DNA from: DAOVQB01 sp023128935
GTDB lineage: Bacteria; Eisenbacteria; RBG-16-71-46; CAIMUX01; WJJG01
Assembly: GCA_030628905.1 (NCBI GenBank)
Contig: DAOVQB010000072.1
Coordinates: 1 to 19,666, forward strand
Direction of reading: 5' to 3'
Length of the DNA: 19,666 bases
Below the pieces are notes generated by a model, which saw nothing but the letters and a program-made list of their open reading frames with translations, searched no databases and was not told where the DNA came from. Shown one piece after another: positions 8,623-16,717 of this stretch. The first letter of the stretch is position 1; each line of letters opens with the position of its first letter. A program made the position numbers and the translations under genes.

Positions 8623-9387
8623 ATGTCCGAGAGCACTGCAAGAGAGGACCTCAAAGGCAAAGTGGCAATTGTGACCGGGTCGGCTCGGGGGATCGGCAGG
8701 GCCATCGCCCTGGGGCTCGCGCGCCGGGGAGCCGATGTGGTGATTACCGATGTGGATGATGAGCAGGCCGGTGCGACCTCTCGAGAGATCGTTGCCTCTG
8801 GCAGGCGCTCGCTTGCCATCCGGTGCGATGTCTCCAAGCGCGAGGAAGTGGTATCGCTCGTGGATCGGACAGTCAAGGAGCTGGGCCGGTTGGACATCTT
8901 TGTCAACAACGCTGGTATCACGCGCGACACGCTGTTGCTCCGGATGACGGAAGAGCAGTGGGACATGGTGCTCGACATCAATCTCAAGGGCACGTTCTTC
9001 GGGTGCCAGGCTGCAGCCAAAGTCATGATGAAGGCTCGGTCTGGAAAGATCGTCAACATGGCCTCCATCATGGGACTGGTCGGCAATGCCGGACAGGCCA
9101 ACTACGCGGCGTCGAAGGCAGGAGTGATCGCTCTGACCCGCTCGGCGGCCAAGGAGCTGGCATCGCGTAATATTAACGTCAACGCCATCGCTCCCGGTTT
9201 CATCGAAACTGAAATGACCAAGGAGCTTCCCGAGAAGGCCCGCGAAGCCTTCATGAGCATCGTCCCTCTGAAGCGCACGGGAAAGCCGGAAGAGGTAGCG
9301 GATCTGGTCTGCTTTTTATGCTCGCCCGAGTCTGACTACCTCACGGGCCAATGCATCACGATCGATGGAGGACTCACGATCAACTAG
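8623..9387 (+). CDS. fabG: 3-oxoacyl-ACP reductase FabG-type SDR
   Basis: The 254-residue classical short-chain dehydrogenase most resembles FabG, which reduces 3-oxoacyl-ACP in fatty acid elongation in the cytoplasm. It has TGSARGIG (18-25) for dinucleotide binding and NNAGITRDTLLLRM (95-108), a FabG signature. The catalytic set is N120, S148 (NMAS), Y161 and K165 (YAASK). VGNAGQANYAASKAG and INVNAIAPGFIETEMT also match FabG. An aspartate at the end of the second strand (D43 in VITDVDD) often goes with NADH rather than NADPH preference; that is an inference. The ATG at 8623 has GGGAGG 8 nt upstream. There is no acpP, fabD or fabF next to it, so a role as another SDR cannot be excluded. The M20 gene follows after 48 nt, probably in the same transcript. 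Confidence 0.88.
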   Translation: MSESTAREDLKGKVAIVTGSARGIGRAIALGLARRGADVVITDVDDEQAGATSREIVASGRRSLAIRCDVSKREEVVSLVDRTVKELGRLDIFVNNAGITRDTLLLRMTEEQWDMVLDINLKGTFFGCQAAAKVMMKARSGKIVNMASIMGLVGNAGQANYAASKAGVIALTRSAAKELASRNINVNAIAPGFIETEMTKELPEKAREAFMSIVPLKRTGKPEEVADLVCFLCSPESDYLTGQCITIDGGLTIN

Positions 9388-9394
9388 TCGGCCA

Positions 9395-9414
9395 CTGAAG
9401 GTCGCTGAAGGTCG
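9395..9414. repeat. 10-bp exact tandem duplication after fabG
   Basis: CTGAAGGTCG occurs twice head to tail (9395-9404, 9405-9414), 7 nt after the fabG stop and just before the ribosome site of the next gene. Confidence 0.8.
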
Positions 9415-9420
9415 GAACCC

Positions 9421-9426
9421 GAGGAG
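9421..9426 (+). promoter_or_regulatory. Ribosome binding site supporting a TTG start
   Basis: GAGGAG lies 9 nt upstream of the TTG at 9436. The nearby ATG at 9446 is out of frame, so the TTG is the best start for the M20 gene. Confidence 0.6.
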
Positions 9427-9435
9427 ACAAAACAG

Positions 9436-10731
9436 TTGGCAAACAATGATCGGATCGATCAGCTGCATGATCTCGAACGCTGCTTCGAGGATCGTGACTT
9501 CCGGAAAGCAGAGGGATGGATCAGGAAAGCGCGCTCGTCAGCCGTAGAGTTGCTGGATGAGCTAATCCAGATCCCATCGGTCAATCCTCCAGGCGAGCAA
9601 TACCATGAGTGTGCGTTGCTGCTATCCCAGCGACTGCGGGACCTCGGATTTGAACCGCATCTCATCCGTGTCCCCCCTCACGAGCTTCAGCACCTTGGGC
9701 TGCCACTCGACCATCCACGTCCCTCTGTACTGGCTTCTCTGGGATCTAACCGCGCGGATGCTCCCACCCTGCACTTCCATGGACACTACGATGTGATGCC
9801 ATCCGATTCGGCGAGCATGTTCCGCTTGCAGATCAAAGGCGATACGGCCTGGGGCCGGGGCACCGCAGATATGAAAGGCGGTATCGTATCACTCCTGTTG
9901 GCCATGTCAGCGCTCAGGCCCCTGGCAAGCCGCTTTGGCGGACGGGTTCTGCTTTCCCTCGTGCCCGATGAAGAAACTGGCGGGAATGCTGGTACTAGCT
10001 ATCTGTTCCGCTCCGGTGCGCTCCCGCCCGGTGGGCTGGGCATGCTGACGCCTGAACCAACCGGCGGGGGCATCTGGAACGGGAACCGCGGGGCAATCTC
10101 CCAGCTCCTGACCGTCCGCGGGAAAATGGCGCACGTGGCCCTCCAGCACCAGGGCCGCAATGCCTTTGAAGGCTTGCTGGAACTGGGCAGGATGTTGCAG
10201 CAGCTAAAGAGCGACGTGGAATCCCGCAGCTTCGGAGACAACGACCTGGGGATCGAGGGCCCCCTCTCGATCCTTCTGATTGGCGGCCTCAGCCGGGGCG
10301 GAACCAACTTCAACGTCGTACCCAAGGCAGCCAGCTTCTCTATTGACCGCCGCTTTCACCCCCAGGAAGAAGCAGATGGAGTTGAGCGTGAACTCGAAGC
10401 CGTGTTCCAGGATTTCAGGCACAAGGGTTGGACCCTGGACGTCCAGAACCTGCAGCGAGGGGCAGCATCCCTTACCCCCGCTGGGACGCAGCTCGTTCAA
10501 ACTATGGCACAGGTCATCAGCTCAGTCGCCGGAGAACAACCGCGCATCGCTTTATGTCCGGGTATTCTCGAAACCCGCTACTTCCTCGCGCACGGAATCC
10601 CGGGGCTCGCCTACGGCCCGGGGGAGCTGGAAGTGAGCCACACACCCAGGGAATGCGTCAGCATCACCAGGATCCTCCAGGTCGCCCAAGCATATGCCCG
10701 CATGGCCTGGTTCACTTTATCTCAAGTGTGA
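9436..10731 (+). CDS. M20 family metallopeptidase/deacylase (ArgE/DapE/CPG2-like)
   Basis: The 431-residue cytoplasmic di-zinc hydrolase has every M20 motif: HFHGHYDVMP (113-122, ligands H117 and D119), GRGTADMKGG (140-149, bridging D145), VPDEETGG (176-183, catalytic E179 and ligand E180), TPEPTG (205-210, E207) and the late ligand H402 in EVSHTPRE. The dimerisation-domain histidine is H233 in GKMAHVA. Members cleave dipeptides or N-acyl amino acids; this sequence does not fix the substrate. It starts at TTG and follows fabG. Its last codons (…WFTLSQV, stop at 10729-10731) lie inside the first unit of a 38-bp tandem repeat, so the C-terminal end may have been created or altered by the repeat. 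No signal peptide is visible, so it acts in the cytoplasm, perhaps on imported peptides. Confidence 0.9.
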   Translation: MANNDRIDQLHDLERCFEDRDFRKAEGWIRKARSSAVELLDELIQIPSVNPPGEQYHECALLLSQRLRDLGFEPHLIRVPPHELQHLGLPLDHPRPSVLASLGSNRADAPTLHFHGHYDVMPSDSASMFRLQIKGDTAWGRGTADMKGGIVSLLLAMSALRPLASRFGGRVLLSLVPDEETGGNAGTSYLFRSGALPPGGLGMLTPEPTGGGIWNGNRGAISQLLTVRGKMAHVALQHQGRNAFEGLLELGRMLQQLKSDVESRSFGDNDLGIEGPLSILLIGGLSRGGTNFNVVPKAASFSIDRRFHPQEEADGVERELEAVFQDFRHKGWTLDVQNLQRGAASLTPAGTQLVQTMAQVISSVAGEQPRIALCPGILETRYFLAHGIPGLAYGPGELEVSHTPRECVSITRILQVAQAYARMAWFTLSQV

Positions 10732-10826
10732 AGGCTCGCATAGCCTGAGCCACTTTGTCTCAATATGTGAGGGCTCCCATAGCCTGAGCCACTTTGTCTC
10801 AAGTGTGAAAGTCCGCATGGCTTGAG
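10706..10826. repeat. 38-bp tandem repeat, three copies plus a partial, overlapping a stop codon
   Basis: Units are 10706-10743, 10744-10782 (39 bp) and 10783-10820, then a partial CTTGAG. They share the cores CCTGAGCCACTTTGTCTCAA and GTGTGAA…CGCAT. Units 1 and 3 differ at about 8 of 38 positions. Unit 1 holds the last eight codons and the TGA of the M20 gene. The rest of the gap up to the opposing gene (10856) has the palindrome CCCCGCGGGG (10835-10844), but no clear terminator. Confidence 0.9.
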
Positions 10827-10855
10827 TATGCACGCCCCGCGGGGAATGCCTCACA

Positions 10856-13531
10856 TCAATCAACGATGATCAACCTGCGTGAGGCCTCTCCTGCCGACGC
10901 GGATGCCTTCAAGAAGTAGACGCCTGCAGTGGTGCGCCTCCCGGCCTGGTCGCAACCATCCCAGGCTATGAGATGAAAGCCAGCGTCGATCTCGCCCTTG
11001 AGCAGCGTGCGGACATGCCGGCCGCTTGCGTCATAGACATCCAGGCTGGCCCGGTCTGCCTCCGGTAAGACAAGCTGGAGAATCACTGGACCCCGCGTCA
11101 CGGACGGGTGCGGCTGACTCAGTCGGATTGATCTGACCTCCTGTACCACCACACTCTGGGCCGAGGTCACCAAGTACTCGAGCGTGTTCTCCAATAGATC
11201 CATGGCCACCAATGGTGCAGTCAAGGCGGCATAGTCGAAGGCGTAGAAGACAATCTGTCCCTCATGGGTCCCGGGATCATCGTAGACCAGGATGCCCGCA
11301 TCGGCCGGGTGAGACTCGGTACCGTAGATCAGCGTCGCGTCGGCTAGCGGAACCACGGCGTCTTGATCGCCGAAGTAGTCATAGGTCAGATCTATTGTCG
11401 AAGGCAAGGCGTTCGGGGAGGTCGCCAGCGCATGTCCGCTCTGCTCCGGACGCAGGGGCAGATCCCCAGCGCTATCAGCATCCCATTCGGAAACATGCAG
11501 CACGTGGGCCGCGAAGCTCGGGTATCCGGGATTGGACGCGGCATCATAGCCGAGCTCTCCTCCCTCGATCAGGAGCTTGCCGCCGGCGGCCACATAGGCC
11601 TCCAGCCCATCTCGGAGCCCCGCTATCGCCACTGGATTCTTGTAGGAACCCGCACTCCAGACCAGAAGGTCGTAATCGGACCAAGTGCTGGGATTAGTGG
11701 TGCCGATGGTCTCTTCGGTGACCAAATAGCCCAACGTCACCAAATCCGGTACCATGTTGGGATTGGGATTGTTGTCCACGACCAGGAGGACGTCGCCCCT
11801 GGACTGCAGGAGACTGAAATCGATCGTGGTATTGCATGTGATCTCGCGCGTCTCGGTTGAACTCACGTGGTCATCTGCAGAAGCCACGAAGTCATACTCC
11901 CACGCCGGCACCTCCATCTCATAGCCTCCCGTGAGCGGATCGCTATCCACAGTCTGGAAGAGTTCGCCATTGTCGTGTCGGTAGGCAGCCACCTGGGCAT
12001 CCAGTGGAAGGCCGGTGCCCTCCTCGGTCACAACACCGGAGACAGTGTACCTGGCGGTCGGGGTCAACTGAACATCGAGGAGTGTTGTGTTGCCATCACT
12101 CACCACAACACCGTTCTCGGTGTGTGGTTGATAGCCGAATGCCGAGAATTCCAGCGTGTACGTGCCCGGTTCGAGCAGCCTGTGATAGTAGCCATCGATC
12201 GGCTCTCCCCAAATGCTCTTGCCGATTTCCTCCACGTCGATGATGGCCTTGAGCGGCGTGCCAGCAGAGGCATCGGTAACATAGCCCTCCACTCCTATGC
12301 GCGCCTGATTCAGGAGCCAGAGCATCGCTTCGCGATTGTCTTCCCAGAACCCCGGAAGCTGGGATCCAGGAGGCCATTTGATGTTGCTCAGCTCGATGGT
12401 GTAATGCACTTCATTGCGCCAGTTGTACGCCCAATCCTGCATCCCGCCATGGATGACATACCACTCCCAGCCAATGATCACCCCCTGCGGGAAGTAGGGG
12501 CTGTTCCACATGGGCGGGTTGCGGAACGCATAGCCAAGGGCGAGATTGTGGATCATCGCGTGATCCGGGGTGTACTCGCCATACATCGAATCCCAGGGGT
12601 AGTTCACCACCACCGCCCCCGTGTGGAAGTTCGCGCCCAGGATGAAGTTGTGGTCATATTGGAAGTACATCATGTGCTGGACTTCGACGGGCCGGCCTGT
12701 CGGGTCATCGTAGGGATCCGTCACTGGATCGGGGAAGTTGCGGTTCAAGTCAAACCCATTGGCGTTCGAACGAGTCCCGTGGACGAACCCGTCCGGATTG
12801 TGCAGCGGGCAGATCCAGATCTCGAGGTCATCCACAAGCGCGGTGAGCTCGGGGTCCGTGCCGTAGCCCTCGACCAGCAGGCGTATCAGATACACGCACA
12901 TCTCCGTACCCACCGGTTCGTCCCCATGCATTGTGGAGGTGTATTTGAACTCGGGCTCGGGTTCGTCCACGCCGACGTTGTCCGAGATCTTCATCATCCA
13001 GAGTTCGCGGCCCTCCACGGACAGCCCGATAGAGCTAAGCATCGTGATATCCGGATGATCCGTGGCGATCTGCTGAAGCTCGGTACTCAGGCTCTCATAG
13101 GTATGGTAGTCCTCTCTCTCCGGGTGACGCAGCATCTCGAGATAGGCTCGGCGGGCCTGGTTGGGTATGGCTCTGACACTGAACCCATCCCTCTGCAGAT
13201 CCGCAAACTGGCGGTCATCCACGTAGGCGGTAGCCGTAAGTCCCCGGACATCATCGATATTTAGCTTGCGCTCGATCAACCAGCGCAGATGAAGAGGGCT
13301 CTCGAGGGCAATCTCCACGGGAAAGCGCCCAGTGAAGGGGCAGCGGTCAATCTCTGTGGGCAATGACTCAACTGGCATCACCGTTTCCTCGCCCGTATCC
13401 TGGGCCCCTGCTGTCGCAACAGAGACAATTGGAGCCGCGTGACCGGCAGCAAATAGAAACGCGAGTGCGGCAACCGAACGAAGATACCCGAGCCAATGCC
13501 CTTGATCCAACCTACTACGACGATGCGTCAT
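10856..13531 (-). CDS. Secreted M14 zinc carboxypeptidase with two regulatory-like domains, GATase-like domain and FlgD-like tail
   Basis: The 891-residue exported enzyme has an N-terminal signal region (basic MTHRRSR, hydrophobic 17-33) and a prodomain-like part (66-138). Its M14 domain spans about 142-408. Zinc ligands are H202 and E205 in MHGDEPVG and H303 in NFHTG; R264 lies in LNRNF and the catalytic E380 in HYTIEL. The HGDEP form is that of the carboxypeptidase D/N branch, unlike the HAREP enzyme at 5536-8268. Two transthyretin-like carboxypeptidase regulatory domains follow (411-490 and 495-574). Then comes a Rossmann-like region (578-790, RGDVLLVVDNN…GGKLLIEGGE) recalling class I glutamine-amidotransferase folds, and a FlgD-like tail (797-891, AWDGCDQAG…AGVYFLK). 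The ATG at 13531 has GGGAGG about 8 nt upstream. It is convergent with the M20 gene and divergent from the Fur-family gene. Confidence 0.92.
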   Translation of the reverse strand: MTHRRSRLDQGHWLGYLRSVAALAFLFAAGHAAPIVSVATAGAQDTGEETVMPVESLPTEIDRCPFTGRFPVEIALESPLHLRWLIERKLNIDDVRGLTATAYVDDRQFADLQRDGFSVRAIPNQARRAYLEMLRHPEREDYHTYESLSTELQQIATDHPDITMLSSIGLSVEGRELWMMKISDNVGVDEPEPEFKYTSTMHGDEPVGTEMCVYLIRLLVEGYGTDPELTALVDDLEIWICPLHNPDGFVHGTRSNANGFDLNRNFPDPVTDPYDDPTGRPVEVQHMMYFQYDHNFILGANFHTGAVVVNYPWDSMYGEYTPDHAMIHNLALGYAFRNPPMWNSPYFPQGVIIGWEWYVIHGGMQDWAYNWRNEVHYTIELSNIKWPPGSQLPGFWEDNREAMLWLLNQARIGVEGYVTDASAGTPLKAIIDVEEIGKSIWGEPIDGYYHRLLEPGTYTLEFSAFGYQPHTENGVVVSDGNTTLLDVQLTPTARYTVSGVVTEEGTGLPLDAQVAAYRHDNGELFQTVDSDPLTGGYEMEVPAWEYDFVASADDHVSSTETREITCNTTIDFSLLQSRGDVLLVVDNNPNPNMVPDLVTLGYLVTEETIGTTNPSTWSDYDLLVWSAGSYKNPVAIAGLRDGLEAYVAAGGKLLIEGGELGYDAASNPGYPSFAAHVLHVSEWDADSAGDLPLRPEQSGHALATSPNALPSTIDLTYDYFGDQDAVVPLADATLIYGTESHPADAGILVYDDPGTHEGQIVFYAFDYAALTAPLVAMDLLENTLEYLVTSAQSVVVQEVRSIRLSQPHPSVTRGPVILQLVLPEADRASLDVYDASGRHVRTLLKGEIDAGFHLIAWDGCDQAGRRTTAGVYFLKASASAGEASRRLIIVD

Positions 13532-13848
13532 GGAACCACCTCCCGAATACACGCGCGTCAGCGCTCCGATGAACCCGTACATCCACAAGTTTATCACTTT
13601 CCTTCCCGAGACGGCTACAGTGCTCGCAACTTCGCTGCTCTTGATCACCCCCACATCATGCGCACGAGTGCAGTTCATCTGGATCTTCTCCCCAGGCATC
13701 GGGTTCTTCTCACACGCCGGCATCGCCACGCCCGAGACCGCACCGGTGGGCTTGACCAGAATGCGCCCGCCGGGTAACCTGCGTGTTCACGGGCGCTCCA
13801 ACTCAAGGAATCAGTCGCCGATAGAGAACTTAGCGGAGAAAGACCGAG
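13532..13848. other. Divergent gap between second carboxypeptidase and Fur-family gene
   Basis: This 317-nt stretch has no supported gene; the frame of the carboxypeptidase stays open into it but has no family character. It should carry promoters for both neighbours. A plus-strand candidate is at 13752-13780, and a minus-strand extended -10-like TGATAAACT lies near 13586-13596. No clear tandem repeat and no Fur-box-like palindrome were seen. Confidence 0.5.
13752..13780 (+). promoter_or_regulatory. Candidate promoter of the Fur-family gene
   Basis: TTGACC (13752-13757), a 17-nt spacer and TAACCT (13775-13780) lie 68 nt before the ATG. The -35 is good and the -10 is weak (3 of 6). Confidence 0.35.
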
Positions 13849-14298
13849 ATGGATTTTGCCCAATTGCTACGCAATGCAGGTCTCAAGGTGACGAATACGC
13901 GGTTGGCGCTTCTCAACCTGGTTGAGCAGGGGGGGCGGCATATGGCGGCAGACGCCATCACGACCGGGCTGCATGCGGCTGGGATCTCCGTGGATCGCGT
14001 GACCGTCTACCGCAACATTGATCGCATGCAGCAGGAAGGGATCCTGATTCCCATCTGCATGCCTGGCAAGGCGTTAAGCGTCGGCCTTTGCAAGAAGCCG
14101 AACGGACCGCATCATCACCACATCTTCTGCAGCTCCTGTGGGCGGATGGAGGAGGCTGACGGGTGCGTAGTAAATGACAACTGGGAGGCCATCGGCCGGC
14201 ATCAAATGGAGACCAATGGTTTCGAGCTGACCGATCATAGATTGCAGTATATTGGCATCTGCCCGAGTTGCCGCATGAAGCGAAATGGCGGAGACTGA
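13849..14298 (+). CDS. Fur/Zur/PerR family metal-dependent regulator
   Basis: The 149-residue protein has the family's two parts: an N-terminal winged helix (LRNAGLKVTNTRLALLNLV, then VDRVTVYRNIDRMQQEGIL, 48-66, the recognition helix region) and a metal-binding dimerisation domain. The HHHHIFCSSCGRMEE stretch (88-102) carries regulatory-site histidines. Cysteine pairs C94/C97 and C138/C141 match the structural zinc site. Such proteins repress iron, zinc or peroxide genes when loaded with metal; the sequence alone does not separate Fur, Zur and PerR. The start has GGAG about 10 nt upstream. It stands apart from any transporter gene in this window, so a local target is not apparent. It is divergent from the zinc carboxypeptidase gene, which may or may not be meaningful. 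Confidence 0.9.
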   Translation: MDFAQLLRNAGLKVTNTRLALLNLVEQGGRHMAADAITTGLHAAGISVDRVTVYRNIDRMQQEGILIPICMPGKALSVGLCKKPNGPHHHHIFCSSCGRMEEADGCVVNDNWEAIGRHQMETNGFELTDHRLQYIGICPSCRMKRNGGD

Positions 14299-14620
14299 TC
14301 CTGGCGGGTGCATCCTATCGATCCCCCCCCACCTCTCCAGCCCGCCCCACCTCTCCAGCCCGATGCCAAAGGTGGCTCACAAACCCCACTCACGGGCAAC
14401 ACAATTGCATTTACTTTCTCGTCCTAAAGTAGCCCTCAGATGGCGGCCGATAGGAAGGAAACGAGGCGGGGGGCAGCAATTGACAGCGTTCCCGGCGCAT
14501 CCCTGCCGCGCGCGTCTTTCGAGTCAGTTGCTACAGTAGGTACGGAGATCACGGAGCGAGAACGCAGCTGTCCAGCACGATCGCCAGATCGGTCCTTGCG
14601 CGGACTGAGCAATCGCATAT
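14299..14620. other. Gap between Fur-family gene and lytic transglycosylase
   Basis: No gene is supported. It contains the 18-bp duplication at 14327-14362. A perfect TTGACA at 14480-14485 has no usable -10 at 16-18 nt, so no promoter is claimed. No terminator-like hairpin was seen. Confidence 0.5.
14327..14362. repeat. 18-bp exact tandem duplication after the Fur-family gene
   Basis: CCCCACCTCTCCAGCCCG is repeated head to tail (14327-14344 and 14345-14362), starting 28 nt after the stop codon. Confidence 0.9.
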
Positions 14621-16717
14621 ATGTTGGGGCCCATGAAAATACCAGCGTATCTTGGAATCCTGCTCGTCCTTGCAACCTTCACTGGGTGTGGAGGTTTCAA
14701 GATTCTTGGTGGCTCTGCATCCGTGGATACTGGCCCCGCAGATGACCAGTCTGACGCGGCCCTCGCCGAGGAAGGGCGGGCGGGAAACTCATCCGGCTCG
14801 ACCGCGCCTGATGCTGACTCGCTGTTTGCTGACACAGACCGGCTCCTGGATAGCCTGGGCGTGCCAGTGGATTCCCTGGGCAGCCTTGCCTCTTCCGGTG
14901 TGGATATTCCGGACCTCTCAGACAGCCTGGCTGCTGCAACCAAGGCACGTCTCCCGTCTGTTGACGAGATATTTGACTACCCGGTGGTCATTAACCGCCG
15001 GGTCCTCACCTGGATCGACCTATATCAGGGCAAGGGCCGCAACTCCTTTGAACGCAGTCTGAAGCGCTCAGGACGCTACCTGGGTATGGCCCGTCGTATC
15101 TTCGCCGAGGAGGGCGTTCCTCAAGATTTGAGCTTCCTGGCGCATGTAGAGAGCGCCTTTCGATTCAACGCCCGATCCCCCAAGCGCGCCCTGGGCCTGT
15201 GGCAGTTCATGCGGGGCACCGCACGGATGTATGGGCTGAGGTGCGATTCGCACGTAGATGAACGCTTGGATCCAGAGAAATCAACGCGGGCAGCGGCCCG
15301 CCTCCTGCGGGATCTCCATGCCCGATACAACGATTGGTACCTGGCTCTGGCGGCCTACAACGCCGGAGCAGGAAAGGTCGATCGCGCCATCCGCCGCGCG
15401 GGGACGCGTGACTTCTGGCGCATCGCTCGTACGCGCTACCTGCGTCAAGAGACGCGCAATTTCGTTCCGGCCATCCTTGCTGTAACTATCCTGGCCAAAT
15501 CCCCTGGGGCTTACAGACTGACCGAGGAGGCCCATCCGCCCCTGGAGTATCAGACTGTCACGGTCGACTCCCCCACCGATCTGCGTGTGGTTGCAGCGTG
15601 CACCAAGGCATCACTGGCCGAGCTGCAGGAACTCAATCCAGCACTCCTTCTCAATCAAACGCCCATGAAGGTTCAGGAATATGAAGTCCGCGTGCCCAGG
15701 GGCACAGGTGAGTCCTTCACCCGCGAGTTCGCGAAGATCCCCCCTGACAAACGACTCGTCTTCCACCGTCACAAGGTGCGCAGGGGTGAGACACTCGGGA
15801 TTCTGGGGCAGCGCTACCATACGACCGTGCGCGGAATCCAGGACGCCAATCGCATGGGTCGCCGCACCATGATCCGCATTGGGCAAGTCCTGAAGATCCC
15901 GAGTCGTGGCGGAACCTATCTCACCAACCTCGACCGCGAGAACGCCGTGCAACACGAGGTGCGGTGGGGCCAGTGCCTTGCTGTGATCGCGTCGCGTTAT
16001 GGTGTCACTGTTCGCCACATTCAGGATGCCAATGGCATCGCCAATCCAAGCCGGATCTACACGGGGCAGATCCTTCTGATCCCCCCTTCCAAGCAGCACG
16101 CCAGATCGACTGGTAAGAAGACTTCGCTTGCCAGCGCTTCAGATTCAGGCAGCAAAGCGAGCGGCAGTGTGGCAGAACGATCGACAGATAATGTTGCGGA
16201 GAGCTCGGAGCAGAACACAAGCAGATCCACAGCCACTAGTGACGGGGCGCTGTCCAGCGCGCACGCCCTCAACACGTCGGACTCTCTAGGCCGGGTACCG
16301 ACAACCGCCCATATTGTCCAGCAGGCCCGTGAGGCCATTAGGCAGGAGCGGGAGCTGGCAACCGCGCAAGGGCGGACTTGCGCTGAAGTGCGCGTCCACC
16401 GGGTCCGCCACGGTGACACACTCTCGGAGATTGCCGCTCGCTATCACATTGGCCTCACACAGCTGCGCCGCTGGAACGGCATGGGGCGCGGTCATTTCAT
16501 ATATCCCGGCCAGGAATTGCTGGTCTCGGATCCACAAGAGGATTCGGGTTCCTGGGATGCGGACAAAAAGACCACTCGTCTCCACGTGGTCAAACGAGGT
16601 GAATCGCTCTGGAAGATCGCAAAGCGCTACCGCGTGCGAGTGGCCGATCTAGCCAACTGGAACAGCCTGCGGGGCTCCTCAACGATCTACCCCGGCCAAG
16701 AACTGCGCGTCTACTAG
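14621..16717 (+). CDS. MltD-like lytic transglycosylase lipoprotein with four LysM domains
   Basis: The 698-residue protein cuts glycan strands of peptidoglycan. A lipoprotein-type signal ends at C23 (ATFTGC), so it is probably anchored to a membrane. Residues 66-104 are a linker with five DSL repeats. The SLT domain (about 150-300) has the catalytic E177 in AHVESAF, ALGLWQFM (190-197) and LAAYNAGAGKVDRAI (243-257). A LysM-like segment (308-358) follows, as in MltD. Four LysM domains lie at about 382-427, 443-488, 591-636 and 653-698, with typical GDTLSEIAARY and IYPGQEL ends. A Ser/Ala/Thr-rich linker (about 495-560) separates the pairs. The start is ambiguous: ATG at 14621 or ATG at 14633, both without a strong Shine-Dalgarno site; both give the same signal peptide. 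It is longer than typical MltD because of the extra LysM domains and linkers. Confidence 0.92.
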   Translation: MLGPMKIPAYLGILLVLATFTGCGGFKILGGSASVDTGPADDQSDAALAEEGRAGNSSGSTAPDADSLFADTDRLLDSLGVPVDSLGSLASSGVDIPDLSDSLAAATKARLPSVDEIFDYPVVINRRVLTWIDLYQGKGRNSFERSLKRSGRYLGMARRIFAEEGVPQDLSFLAHVESAFRFNARSPKRALGLWQFMRGTARMYGLRCDSHVDERLDPEKSTRAAARLLRDLHARYNDWYLALAAYNAGAGKVDRAIRRAGTRDFWRIARTRYLRQETRNFVPAILAVTILAKSPGAYRLTEEAHPPLEYQTVTVDSPTDLRVVAACTKASLAELQELNPALLLNQTPMKVQEYEVRVPRGTGESFTREFAKIPPDKRLVFHRHKVRRGETLGILGQRYHTTVRGIQDANRMGRRTMIRIGQVLKIPSRGGTYLTNLDRENAVQHEVRWGQCLAVIASRYGVTVRHIQDANGIANPSRIYTGQILLIPPSKQHARSTGKKTSLASASDSGSKASGSVAERSTDNVAESSEQNTSRSTATSDGALSSAHALNTSDSLGRVPTTAHIVQQAREAIRQERELATAQGRTCAEVRVHRVRHGDTLSEIAARYHIGLTQLRRWNGMGRGHFIYPGQELLVSDPQEDSGSWDADKKTTRLHVVKRGESLWKIAKRYRVRVADLANWNSLRGSSTIYPGQELRVY

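Noticed and set aside
11867..13264. 465-codon open frame on the plus strand
   Set aside because: It is antisense to the second M14 carboxypeptidase, whose active-site motifs are all on the minus strand. The product has no family character, and long antisense frames are common in GC-rich genes.
14480..14485. Perfect -35 TTGACA ahead of the lytic transglycosylase
   Set aside because: No acceptable -10 follows at 16-18 nt (CTGCCG at 17), so it is not called a promoter.
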